64,000 bases of DNA from Harmothoe impar. Its lineage: Eukaryota > Annelida > Polychaeta > Phyllodocida > Polynoidae. The notes beneath the pieces are model-generated. The model saw only the letters and a program-made list of their open reading frames with translations. It was not told the DNA's origin and did no database searches. The stretch lies in NCBI GenBank assembly GCA_947462335.1, contig OX381710.1:4464001-4528000 (forward strand), in the 5' to 3' direction. Positions 1 through 11,036 of the stretch are shown one piece after another. The position numbers and the translations under genes are program-made. Every line of letters starts with the position of its first letter. Position 1 is the stretch's first letter.

Positions 1-152
1 CTAGTCTGTTCAAAATTCTGCCATTGTGTGTTTGCCATAACCTTTCTGGACATTTGGCATCTTGAATGGGCTCACTTGGCCATTTTGTTTTTTTCCCTCT
101 TTTAGGGTAAAGTGTCCATGAGTCTGCCACTTGGCCCTGTGTTTCACCTGTG
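1..152. other. No feature seen
   Basis: AT-rich DNA before the first foldback element. I see no convincing coding region or repeat here. Confidence 0.5.
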
Positions 153-465
153 AGGTGTCCATGGCTGGTATGATGTTCTTTGGTAGGAAATGTGTATATT
201 TTAGATTGCTATGTTAACATGAAAAACAAAATGAAATTTTAAAAATCAAAACGTATCAAATCTGTCAGCATCAGTACCATGACTCAACCACTTTGGTACC
301 TTGAGTCAATCACCTTGGCATAATGGCACACCCCATTCAGCCGGTTACTAGAATGCATAATCACGCGTAAAATCTTAAAAATTTTATTTTGTTTTTCATG
401 TTAACATAGCAATCTAAAATATACACATTTCCTACCAAAGAACATCATACCAGCCATGGACACCT
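153..465. repeat. 313-bp foldback (long terminal inverted repeat) element
   Basis: The arms are about 153-247 and 372-465 and are nearly perfect reverse complements over about 93 bases. The outer ends read AGGTGTCCATGGCTGG and CCAGCCATGGACACCT. A spacer of about 124 bases (248-371) separates them. A short element with long terminal inverted repeats and no ORF is typical of MITE or foldback elements. The high arm identity means either a recent insertion or ongoing arm conversion. I could not define a target duplication or superfamily. Confidence 0.8.
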
Positions 466-1290
466 GTAGTCATTGAGCAGAAAGCCCTAATTTGGGGGAT
501 TGGCTTGGAATCCACCCACCATTGGTTGAAAAGGTGATACATGGTAGATTAATCATCTGCTAGAGGGAGGAAGAATTAAATCCCCAATATTCTTAAGTAG
601 CAGTAAGCTGAATCTCCCTCTATTCTGCCAGGGAAAATATGATAAATACCAATTCAACAGCTTTTTATAGCTGGAACGTGCCACTTAGAAGAGGGCAAAG
701 TGGTTGACTCAAGGTACATGGCCTACTCAAGAGCATCTTTCCCTATCTGATCTCAAACCCTCTTTCTTGGTATTCTAGATTTTCAGACCCATCAAGGTTC
801 ATACACCCTTTGTTTGTGCAGTTCAATCCTCATTCATAGGCATGACCCTCTCCCCTCCAAGTTGGGATTATCATCCCACTTTCTGAGCTCTTGGCCCCTT
901 TTAGCAATCAGTATGGGGACTCTCATCTATCATTCTAGTCTCCAACTCTTTGTGTATGGTCTGCAACTGCGATGTTCATTCCACCTCGTACCTGTATACC
1001 CTCTGCCAACCTTTGCAGGGATCCATAGTACTCCCAGGGTCCTCTCACCTCTTATTGGGGTCTTGGTCTTTAATAAAACAGTTCTCTCTGACTAGTTTTA
1101 CACTATTTTGATCAGGAACTGGTGTTTGTTTTTGTGAAACAGTTTCCAAATGTACCGTCCTTATGATACAAATGTTAAAAGATGGAATGTCTAGTGTGTC
1201 AGGAATATAGGGAATCTTTTTTCATTGAAAAACATAATATACAGCTTTCTGGCAAGATAACTTGGACATTCTTTTGGAAAAAGTTTAGAA
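466..1290. other. No gene recognised
   Basis: Unannotated AT-rich DNA. A 93-codon open frame at 814-1095 has no recognisable domain and is within what chance gives in such sequence. No tandem or inverted structure was seen here. Confidence 0.5.
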
Positions 1291-1800
1291 CCAATAGGTT
1301 GTATGGCAAGATAGAGCTGTTTGACAGGATAAATGCCTAGTAATGTATGCCATTTGCCTGTAACCAAAAGGTGCTATGTCCAGATAGAGCCTTTTACCAG
1401 GAACAGTGTCAAGCATTTTTTGACACATGTATGAAGCCAAAAGATCCTATATCAATATATGACCTTTTGGCACAAAAGGGACCAAGCATTTCATGCAATG
1501 TGTTTGAAAGCAAAAGGCCCTATGTCAAGATAGAGCCTTTTGGCAGGAAAGGTGTCCAGCATTTCGTGCTAGGGTCTAAGGCCAAAAGGTCCTATATCAA
1601 GATAAGACCTCTTGTTAGTGAAATAATGAGCTATTATGTAAGATATTGTATGAACCAAAATGGTGTATTTTAAGATGAGATGTTTTGGCACTAGGAGAAT
1701 TCTTCATTATGACACATAAATCAGTGCCAAATGGTTCTATATTAAACATTCTGTTATTTGAGACCAACCGCTGTTTATTCTTGGACAGGATTCTTTCAGA
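1291..1800. repeat. ~73-bp tandem repeat (minisatellite), about 7 units
   Basis: Units begin at about 1291, 1374, 1437, 1509, 1582, 1655 and 1727, so spacing is mostly 72-73 bases. The core unit starts with CCAAAAGGTCCTATATCAAG and continues into GATAGAGCCTTTTGGCA, so each unit contains a small internal palindrome (CCAAAAGG versus CCTTTTGG). Units are diverged, most at the two ends. This array makes an open frame at 1347-1673 that repeats itself, and I treat that frame as an artefact of the repeat. Confidence 0.8.
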
Positions 1801-2918
1801 TATCCACCTGCCTAACAAAAAACAATATTGAGATAGTTTCCCTTGAAAAGAAAGGCTAATCTTAAAATAAAAAAGTTTTTCTTGATTTACTCAGAATAAC
1901 TAAAAAGTGAGATAAGACCTTTTGGTTATTAGCCCTCGATATGTCAAAATCTTTAAAAACAACAACTAATTTATGGGTAAATTGCACCGTTTAAAACTGA
2001 GGCAAAGGTGCCAGCAAAATAGCCCTGATCTGGAAGCTGGCTATTAGGAAATTAAGTAAAACCAAAACAATCCATTCGATTATAACAAACCTTTAGGATA
2101 CAAACTGAGAAATCCCCCTAAAGTCGCACCCAAGACAATACAACATAAAAGCAGCATACAGAGCAAAGCAGAATGCCAAGCAGGTGTTTTTGCGGCTGGT
2201 GTGGGCGATGACAGGTTAGCAGGGCTGCAGGCCGGGCACAGAAGCACTTCCAAGGGAGCACATAACTATGCTTCATGGTATCACTTGGCCGGAGAAAAGA
2301 AAGGTGTGCTTCAGGTTCAGCTTCAAAAAAAATTTGGGTTGGCCCCATAGGCTAGGGCAACTTGAAACACCATCTATTATTTTTGAAACCTGCCCTTGCG
2401 TGTGTCTGTTCCTCATTTTGATATTGCCCTGGGCAGAGCACCTATATCCATGACACCAGCCTCTGTGTGCTACACTAATGTGGGTTTAATGAGCAACTGT
2501 TTGAACTTTTCTATTCCTGTTTCATAATTATTTTAACATTGCAGATGCTTTTGTAGTTATCACTTAACCTTCTATCATCAAATTCTTGATATGATGACCT
2601 TCCCTTTGAGGGCAGCATACAGATTGAATTAGATATGTCCTTTGTCAGTATGATGCATGAATATGTACAGCTGCTTAGAGCAGTATAATTTGCATGCATT
2701 CATGTTGCTAAAATGAGACACTCCCTTCTCAGGATAATAATACCTCGGTCATATTTGCAGGGTAGTGCTATATATGCAAATTTACTGTGTAGAAATTCTT
2801 GTCAAAGGAAATATACAAAGAGGGACCCTTTTCATATGGTCTCATCAATAGGAGTCACTGATGCAACCTGACCGACCTCTGTTTGTAGAACACACTGTGA
2901 TGTTGGATTAGGACACTG

Positions 2919-3150
2919 CTAATATGGTAATGCTTCATGCCCTTGGTCCTCATGATGCATGAATGCAGCCCTCGTGAGTAACTCGCCAGTGCTGTATTCA
3001 AGCATCATGCCGACCTAATGAAGTTGAGACACTCCCTAAGCGTCAGCATGATGCACCAATGCACCACAGGCGAGTTACTTGCCAGGGCTGCATTGGTGCA
3101 TCATGACAACACATGTCATCTATTAGCGATAACCATCCTTAAAAGGTTAA
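2919..3150. mobile_element. TTAA-type MITE with two internal hairpins (copy 1)
   Basis: A 232-bp unit present in copy A but absent at the matching places of B (about 23940) and C (about 54000). Its right end reads CCATCCTTAAAAGGTTAA and abuts CGAACATC. The empty site in C has TTAA followed by CCAACATC in the same context. The left TTAA is decayed to CTAA. Inside are two near-perfect palindromes, 2951-3009 and 3047-3105, each starting CATGATGC and ending GCATCATG. TTAA targeting and CCCTTT-like ends recall the piggyBac superfamily; that assignment is inference. Confidence 0.7.
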
Positions 3151-3449
3151 CGAACATCTTACAGATGCTTTTAAAAGACTAATAACTAAGCTGATAATGT
3201 CAATCTGAATATTTCATAGATATTGCCCCCTTGGCCTTGGGTCATCTCCCTCAGAGGGTTCAGTCTGCTTGAAGTCTTGGATGACTGTATTGACCTTGGG
3301 TTTTAAAACCAACATCTGCCCTTTGAGTGAAGGACAGTTGTTTAACCCTGTAAGGAAGGCATGTCACTAAAAGTTAGGGCAATCCTTTAGGTGAGTGTGA
3401 ACCATGTAGGTTTGGCATGATGCTTGAATGCAGCACTGGCACTAAGTTA

Positions 3450-3840
3450 GTCGAAAGGCATCAGCAGTTTTGTCCAACTGTGCTTCCATGAGCAGTAAAG
3501 GAGGAAGCCATCAGGAGTTGAAGGGATCTTTATCTTCACTTCATGATTAAATTACCAGTTCTAGGCCTAAGGACTATTCCCTTACCGTCACCCACTGCCT
3601 GAGTGCACTGTCTAATAGGCAGGGCTATTTCTTACCAGACTAGAAGTGACGCAGATGAGAAAGCCCTTGGGAGGTGCTGGTTAAATATGGTTGTTTCCAA
3701 GACAAATGAGAAGGAAGCTGCGTATCTCAGTAGGCCCAGAGCGCCACCACTGAAATTGGTCTCTGCCCCCTAGGAGCCCTGCAACAACTGAGAGGTCCTC
3801 TCCACTGCTGCTTGGTACAGTCTAGTCAAAGCCACACGAA
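3450..3840 (-). repeat. R1 block, copy A1
   Basis: One of seven copies of a ~400-bp block. Read on the minus strand it contains a possible exon ending at a GGTCTG-GTAAGAAA-type 5' splice site. In this copy the matching 65-codon frame is broken by a stop and the donor-side sequence is CTAGTCTGGTAAG. Copies with the frame open lie at 26154-26351 (-) and 51019-51216 (+). Confidence 0.7.
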
Positions 3841-4309
3841 ATGTAAGGTTTCAAGAATTAGGGAATTGATTCTAGTGAGGATTAACTTCTTGAGTTTTAG
3901 TCATGAGAGATGAAAACATACCATATGATTATATGTATAATGATTGTCTACTATTATAGTGAATTGGACACCAATATGAAATACTACAATACTTAACATC
4001 ATGCTTATTGGGTATGGTACAAAGCATGGAAAGCTTACTGCCTGGAATAATTTAATGCATATATGTAGTATCTACAAATGAACTTGGACTTGGTCATGAA
4101 ACAGTCAAACCATTTTTAAATATGGTAAGTTTGATCCCAAATTTACCAAAACCTTTAAATTTGAATTTGGAAATATTGAGTAAAACGTCTCATGATAGAA
4201 GAGTGCTTCAGAATGTGTAATTCATTGCTGACTGTCAACTTTAAGTGATTGCATTCATCATATGACATACTGCATACAATTCATCAATTGAAATCTCACA
4301 TTAATCCTG

Positions 4310-4520
4310 GCCGAGCGAGCTTGATTGGACACCTATTTAACGCAGTAACCATGGCTAAAGATGTGGATGAATTGCTGCAGTCATTATCCAGTTACATTGC
4401 GGCTGCAGGTTTAATTTAAAAGGTGATTCAAATCACCATAATTAGGTCCGGACAGAGACTCAAGAAGCCATTTCTGGTCAGCAACACTTTAAGAAATGGC
4501 TGTGGTGCTGATGACTAATT
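4310..4520 (+). repeat. D block, copy A1 (decayed)
   Basis: A copy of a ~210-bp block whose + frame in other copies encodes a peptide containing DELLQSLSSY. Here the frame is interrupted by a TAA just after the conserved core. See the copies at about 26885, 35365, 42000 (-) and 50250 (-). Confidence 0.65.
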
Positions 4521-6717
4521 AGAGTTATTGACATTTTCCATTTTTTGCTTTTTTTTTATCACTTATCACTGCAATGGAAGAAATGGTAATTATTTCATAC
4601 AAAACTGGAAATTACTAAGTGAAAGAGATAGATATTATGTCTTTTTGATCTATGATGGCTTTTGATAATTTATACTAATCTAAGAAAAAGGTAAACTTGC
4701 TCTCTCAGGCTAAATGTTATCTAAGCACTTTCCAAAGAGTATCCAGGTTTTCCTGTCAGATTTGTTCTGCAGGTGTTTTCTCTTGTCACACAAGTATAAC
4801 TTACTGTTTTTAATCATATTCATTCACGTTAGGAAATCATTAATTAGTATTCAATGTATCTGGTATTATTGGGCCAGAAGAATAAGAGCAAACCCGATCA
4901 GTGTAGGTCATTATCCGGAACAATTTTCAGTCTACACTCTAACTAACTAGCATAAGGATGGGTAGTCCCCCCCCCTCCCCTAGTAGGACAGGTTTCTAAT
5001 TTATCACCCTACACCCTGTGTGCCGTCACTATAACAACTAACCTAATCAGCCTGCTTGACCTTCTCGTGCTACTGTCCTTTCAACCTGCTGGCACGCTTA
5101 TGCATGGTGCTCATATTCCCTTGGCAGAGCTGATATTCAGACTCCACAAGGCACAATGCATTTTAATCTTATTCTTAAGATAAATAACTATAAAAGGATA
5201 AGTATAATCATTCAAAACTGAAGCAATTGTTCCTATAAAATGGCTTTGATCTGGATGCTTTCTCTTAAGAAGTTTAGATTTCCGAAACAATGATCTTAAT
5301 TATAATCAACCTTTAGGACCTAAACACCCCTCTAAAATCGCACCCAAGATACAACATAAAAGCAGCATACAGAACAAAGCAGAATCCCCAGCAGGTGTTT
5401 TTGTGGCTGGTGTGGGCGATGACAGGTTAGCAGGGCTGCAGGCCGGGCACAGAGAGACATTGGTCCTAAAGCTGCCTCTAAAGGCCACCTTGTGATCGGT
5501 GCATGTATCATCGTGGACCAGCAGGCATGTCCCTGAGGCAGCACAAACAGAGGAGAGTCACTCTGTTACTGTTTATACAGCCACCCTATCATACTAACCT
5601 TCCCACCTGTTATTTCTAATACTTATTTCTGGAATACAACTCCTAATCCTTGCTTTCATTTTGTTAGTTTCTCTGAGCTCTCTATCTGTCTCTTTATTAG
5701 TCTTCTTCACAAATATTTAAGTATAATTTCTTGTGAGCTAATCGAATCTCCAACAAACATTGTCAGAGGATGGTATTGTAATTATGAATTATCAAATAGG
5801 TGTCCCTCAAAATACTGAAAACAATTACAATAGAGGGACTAAGTGAGAAAGCTTAAAGGGCCAAACATGCAGCTTCTAAGCTTAAGCATTCAGAATTGCA
5901 CCTGCTAAAAACAAACCTATTTTGATAGAGCGGGTTACACTATTTATTTTGTCTTGTTACATGGATTTAAAATACTTTATGTTAGATATGGTACTTTGTT
6001 TTCCTAAGGAAATATAAGTCAATTGGGTTTATGGCCCTGAATTTAGGGCTCAAACCTACTAGCCAAATGGCAAATGTTCATTATTAGATTATGCTACTAT
6101 GGAGTTGCTCTAAGTATGGACCACTGCACTGGGTAGTATAGACAGGGAATCGATATTGGGAACCTAAATTGGCAATTGTGGTCCTGGACTGCCCTAGTGG
6201 GTGACAGAGACAGGGCTTTTACCTACCAACTGCTAGCCAGTCTATGTGTACACCTGACTGTCTTCTGCTCCTGTTTACTCATTGTATCTAACAGCTGATG
6301 CCAGTGCAATAATGTTGCACCTAAACATATTACTGACAGGTTATACATGAGCCTGATGGGGGAATGACATATTCTTTATGTCCCTTATTTACAAAATCAA
6401 GTGCAGGAATACATAGGCAGGTTTGATGAGGGAGGGATTGCACAATAAGGAAAAGAAAAGAAGACATTCATAAGTTGTCGAATATTTTAACCTGGATTGT
6501 TGAAAAACATGTGACAGTTCCAAGACACAAAAGGTCCTTGCATCCTACTTTGTGTTCTTAGCTTAAAACTAACCAACACCAGGATAGATTGGAGAACTAG
6601 ACTAGCGGGCACACCATTCAGAATCACACCGAAACAGCAATGGTATCCACAAGCAGTGCCAAGTTATGATGGCTTTAAGCAGAGACTGTAAATTGAAAAT
6701 AGTAGTAGTAGTAAGAC

Positions 6718-7205
6718 AAAGTCAGCAGTTTTGTTCAACTGTAAAACAGCAAAAGAAGGAAGGCTGGAGGAGTTAAAGGCATCTTTATCTTCCTTCCATG
6801 ATTAAATTACCAGTTCTAAGCCCAAGGACTATTCAGTTACCTACACCCACCTTGAGGCTGCACTGACTAATAGGCAGGCCCTTTTCTTTCTAGACCGGAA
6901 GTTCAGCAGATGAGAAGGCTCTTGGGAGGTGCTGGCTAGATATGGCTGCTTTCTACAACAAATGAGAATGAGGCTCCGTATCTCAGTAGACTCACAGCGG
7001 ACCAGCACTGAAATGGGTCCTTGCCTCCTGGGAGCCTGGTACCAACTCCCAAGTCCTTTCTGCTAGTGCTTTGGAAGGTGTGCACAAAGCTCTGAAGGTC
7101 TTAGAGGGAGATCCAATCTTTTGCCGGCCCTACAACACATCTTTATATATGGGTACAGAAATAGAGAAACAAGTGATGGGTTATTCACTGAGAATCATGA
7201 ATGTT
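6718..7205 (-). repeat. R1 block, copy A2
   Basis: Second R1 block within copy A, matching 31518-31990 and, inverted, 46510-46985. The splice-donor-like site seen in other copies is changed here (GGTCTAGAAAG). The frame that is open in the B1 and C1 copies is not open here. Confidence 0.7.
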
Positions 7206-7669
7206 GAATTGTACTGTATTTTTCTACCATTTTAACACAGGGTGGCCGACGAAAACAGACCTCACAGTCTTGAAGCAGCCTTTTTGCTCAATGTATCATA
7301 AAATGTAAAGAGATGACTTGTAGAGGGAAATTTGTATAAAATGGGACATATATATAATAACCAAAAACAACTGTTTGAAATCATATGAAATGAATTGTAC
7401 AATTTGTTGATTTTGAGCAAATAAATTTTTTTTAATTGAAAAATTGAATTGAAATTGTTTCTACATGATGACGTCACTAAAATATATATATTCACGGAAT
7501 GAATTACCCCATGTGCAAAAACCAAGAGTGGATTTGAAACTGTAACTGTATTTAAACCATGTTCAAACGAGACAATAAATGATTAATAAACCTAAAAAAT
7601 TCATATATATATGAAACCAATCTTTAACTGTTAATTTAAATATACTTTATAAATAATTACATGAAAAAT

Positions 7670-7815
7670 CACAGAGATCAAATCCCATTAGTCTGAATCC
7701 CTGCATTCTCCACTAGTTGCACCTTAGATCATATTACACTCACCTCTGCCTTGTGTGAAATGATCCAAGTTGCCATTAGTGGAGAAACCTGTCATTCAGA
7801 CAGATCATCGTCGAT
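7670..7815. repeat. Foldback element related to 36576-36715
   Basis: An inverted repeat with arms carrying GTCTGAAT..TTCTCCACTA on one side and TAGTGGAGAAACCTGTCATT on the other, separated by a short loop. The same foldback core recurs at 36576-36715. No coding potential. Superfamily not recognised. Confidence 0.6.
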
Positions 7816-8304
7816 GTCTGTCTTTATATTCACAATTAAGTAGTATATATGTTACTATATATGACAACCAAATGTCTATTGCAGTGCAATATACACCAAT
7901 GTCTACCACTAATAACAAGTTCCAGAACATGAAGATATCATGTAATACTTGATCACCAAATTGATCATGTAAAAAATAACTGATGTGAGAAGACTTGACC
8001 AAAGACTTCTGAGGGATATTTCCAATGATGTGAGAGTGTTTCCATCTTCAATCTCAGCCCCTCGGTCGACATTACTCCCAAGCGGGTGGTCAGCCATTGG
8101 ACAGTACGGTCCCGTAGTCACAGGGGGCACTATGAATGGTAAGCATGCGAATGGGCAGGGTAAGGGTAAGGTAGGGTAGAGGCAGAAGACACCTGTTGAA
8201 TATAGACCAAGTGGTTGAACACATTGAATATGTCTGTTTCTATAGAAACAATTAACTACAATGGAAGCTAAAGACTCACCTTGGACCAATTGAGTGAGAT
8301 GGCA

Positions 8305-8528
8305 TTAACAATGGCATAATACATTAATGTATCATGTCCTTGTCATCATGATGCATGAATGCAGCCCTAACAAACATTCAAGCATCATGACGACTAAATG
8401 GGGTTGAGGCTCTCGAAGTATCGGCATGATGCACTAATGCAGCACCGGTGAGTTACTCGCTGGGGCTGTATTGGTGCATCATGCCTATTGATGTCATCTT
8501 TTAGTGACATCCATCCTTAAAGGGTTAA
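8305..8528. mobile_element. TTAA-type MITE with two internal hairpins (copy 2)
   Basis: 224 bp bounded by TTAA on both sides. The left flank ends GCA before TTAA and the right flank continues AGGCC. The unfilled sites in copy B (about 32985) and copy C (about 44960, reverse) read GCA-TTAA-AGGCC once, which fits insertion with TTAA duplication. Internal palindromes lie at 8347-8389 (with a deleted tip) and 8425-8483. The end sequence TTAACCCTTTAAGGATGG is shared, reverse complemented, with the 2919-3150 copy. Confidence 0.8.
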
Positions 8529-8853
8529 AGGCCCTATAAAAAGCACCTAGTAGGCAGGCCCCTATAGGGATAAGGGTGAAGGGGGCATGACATCAGTAGC
8601 AGTCTCAGACAGATGGCTCATGTCCTGAGGGGGAGGGGTCAGACAATGTACAGACCTCCTAATGCAGACCTGCCTCCTTCAGGTTCATGTCCACTTGTGT
8701 ACTCCTGTTTGGAACACAACAGGTGGGTGTATCACAATCAGAAACTATCTGAGATTGATGAAAAATCAACTTTTGATATTTACATTATGTTTTTTTTTGT
8801 TTTCATAATTTGATGAGCACATATGGCGTTACAATAAGCTGTCAGGATTCTCC

Positions 8854-9069
8854 TACTGTAAAACCTCTCTGATAAGCTGACCCTTTTTTTCGAGATTTTA
8901 GGCCCAATTCGGCTATAGCATTGTCTTTTAGAGGGGGTTGGCTTATAGTTTTATCAAGCAAATCATAGTTATCCAAAGTGTAAATGGGTTTAAATTTGGC
9001 TTATAATATTCTCTGAAACTGGGGGGTTGGCACGTGAGGGAGGTTGGCTTATTAGAGAGGTTTTACGGT
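8854..9069. mobile_element. ~216-bp MITE, TACTGTAAAACCTCTC ends
   Basis: The terminal inverted repeats are TACTGTAAAACCTCTCTGAT at the left and the complement of ACCGTAAAACCTCTCTAAT at the right. The interior is rich in GGCTTAT/ATAAGCC motifs. A related copy sits at 44024-44240 in the matching place of copy C, so this insertion predates the A/C split. Copy B lacks it. No transposase is present. Confidence 0.7.
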
Positions 9070-9771
9070 GGTGTGTTGTACTATTTCCCCTTACCTGATA
9101 CCTGTGGGAAGTCATTATGTTTTTGCAGATTTCTCACACTTATATGTCATGATCTTCCTTGATCTGCCATTAACGCGCCACGCCTTGGGACTCTAAACAT
9201 CCTGATCACTGCATTTCCTATTTGCCATCCCCATAGGTTCAAAGATCCATTTTAGGTCATTTATTTTTATTACACAAATAGTGTTTAATGTTGAAGATAA
9301 CAAGTGTATTAATCAATGACATCCTTTAGCAAACCATCACTTCTGCAAGTGCCTGTTCGATATATTTGCCTCAGCGAAAACAATTGCAAACACTATCAGT
9401 AAAGCTTCATGCAGAAGAAGAATGACTCTTGCTCTAGCCTCCAAGACAGATAGACAGTCCTCAGTAGGAAAGATTTTTAATGTATCACACCCCACCTTTT
9501 GTGCCATTGCTATAACAACTCACCTTAGCGGCTTACATGACCTTCTTGTTCCACTTTCCTGTACAGCTGCCTCCATCCTTACAGAGGTTGTTGATCGCCT
9601 ACGGACACAACATATCAACCAAACTAATTATTCACAACCCGCATAAGTGCGGAATGTAAATTTGTGACTGATTTTAACGAAATGGGTTGGGTCCAGGCAC
9701 CCAGTAGAGTGGACATGAAGGCACTGGCTGGGGTAGGATCCAGGTGGCCCAGATGAGATGTGAGAGTTAAA

Positions 9772-10294
9772 GTTTTTTTTTTTTTGTTGAAGTGTTTTAT
9801 TCGGGTAAAAGATTACAAAAATAAACGTATCAACCTAGCATAGCTATGACGTATACATACATCTTATTGAACAATAATGATTATTAAGAGATATAAATAC
9901 AGACATTCACATTCGTTGCATTCATAATTATAGTAATGAGAAATGATGAGATGGGATGAAATGAGAGCATTGTAAAGTAAGTTTGTGGGGATGTACGCTT
10001 AATAATAAAGGACTTGTACAGTTGTCATATGACACAAGTATCGTAGTTTTTCTTGATAGTAATTTTAAAAGACTTTAAGTGTTTTATTTCAGTATAAGGC
10101 CCTTTAAGCATATTCCATTGAGTAATTGCCCTATAAAATACACTTCTTAGTACAATCGGTTTAAGAGATTGTGGTACTAATAATCTGATATCTTGGTTAC
10201 CAATTGTGGGTAGATTCCTTTTGTCTAAGAATTTATCCTGTTTTTTTAATGTTAAAGCATAAAAAAGTAGGTGAATATCTCTACGCACCTTTCA
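9772..10294 (-). mobile_element. 5'-truncated non-LTR retrotransposon, 3' end
   Basis: On the minus strand a reverse-transcriptase C-terminal tail (codons at 10288-10025) is followed by ~250 bases of 3' UTR and a poly(A) stretch, seen as the T-run at 9774-9786. This is the usual structure of a 5'-truncated LINE copy. Its protein tail differs from those of the two long LINEs in the window, so it is a third family. Confidence 0.8.
10025..10288 (-). pseudogene. LINE reverse-transcriptase C-terminal fragment
   Basis: An 87-residue fragment beginning with a RRDIHLL motif, then VPQSLKPIVLRSVFYRAI and a tryptophan-asparagine pair. This order (arginine-rich helix, a VP-S segment, an SxFYRAI-xxWN segment) is typical of the region after the thumb domain at the C-terminus of CR1/L2/Jockey-type polymerases. 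The frame starts with GTG next to an upstream stop, so no true start exists. The rest of the ORF was lost by 5' truncation. Confidence 0.8.
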
Positions 10295-10593
10295 GTAACT
10301 ACAGCAACTAAGTACATGTAACTGTGCTGTGTTATATTTTGGGTTCATCCTAATTTGTACTTTCCCCTTTATTATACTTTAAATAGTAGATCCCAAAGAG
10401 AATGCAGAAAATCGGAACTAAGTGTAAATAATCACAGCAGAGCAGAAGCCAAATAATGCATGAAGCATTAAACATCTTCAATCAGTGCTACAACTTGCCA
10501 TAAGGGGTATGCACCCGATAGACAAAAACAAAGATGAAGTATGTAGATACAAATTGGTCTGGTAAAACTCATTTGGACATCATCAGCTATTTA
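10295..10593. other. No gene recognised
   Basis: AT-rich DNA between the LINE fragment and the hairpin at 10594. I see no repeat structure or coding signal. Confidence 0.45.
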
Positions 10594-10707
10594 ACCAATA
10601 ATGAATGGCTTACGCCCTCACAAGGGGCTGTATCACGAGTGCGAAGCACGAGTGAGGATATCCAGCGATACAGCCCCGAGTGAGGGTGTTAGCCATTCAA
10701 TATTAGG
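10594..10707. repeat. ~114-bp palindrome near the Crypton-like gene
   Basis: The left arm reads ATGAATGGCTTACGCCCTCA and the right arm is its near reverse complement ending at about 10706, with secondary pairing of GGGCTGTATC and GATACAGCCC inside. It lies ~330 bases downstream of the recombinase ORF stop. It may be part of the element's 3' end or an unrelated hairpin. Confidence 0.65.
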
Positions 10708-11036
10708 TTTATTATACGATTTTCCCATAAAAATGTAATAATTTACCTTAATATCGTCCTAATTTAGCCATTTTGAACGATTTACGCGAAGCAAAGCGAT
10801 GTTGACGGGCGGCGCCATGTTGTTTTTTTGAGAGCCTCGCTTTGGGACAGGGCGCTTGGGGAGCATTCATTATTTGAAATAGTATAATGTCGTTTGGCGC
10901 CCAAGAAATAAGATCTCAACACGCTATTGGTAACAACATAATGCATTTTATTATAAGAAAGGAACATTATAGGCATAACATAGGATACTTTTACAGTCAA
11001 CTGACTTCATGTTATGCATTTTTCACATATCAATCA

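Larger units (their letters stand above)
1950..9660 (+). repeat. Higher-order repeat copy A
   Basis: This stretch is collinear with copy B and, in reverse complement, with copy C. Matching points seen by eye: 2255-2700 with 23100-23700; 2700-2918 and 3151-3540 with 23710-24200; 3450-4530 with 25985-27110; 4700-5545 with 27250-28560; 5560-6420 with 28620-29350; 6718-7205 with 31518-31990; 7900-8300 with 32280-32680; 8530-8760 with 32985-33440; 9280-9660 with 35820-36200. The first ~300 bases (1950-2255) match 5200-5460 instead, so a junction or deletion sits at about 2255. No intact gene is seen inside. Confidence 0.75.

Noticed and set aside
7909..8289. 126-codon minus-strand frame as a conserved gene
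   Set aside because: The matching region of copy C is interrupted by stops and indels, and no domain is visible.
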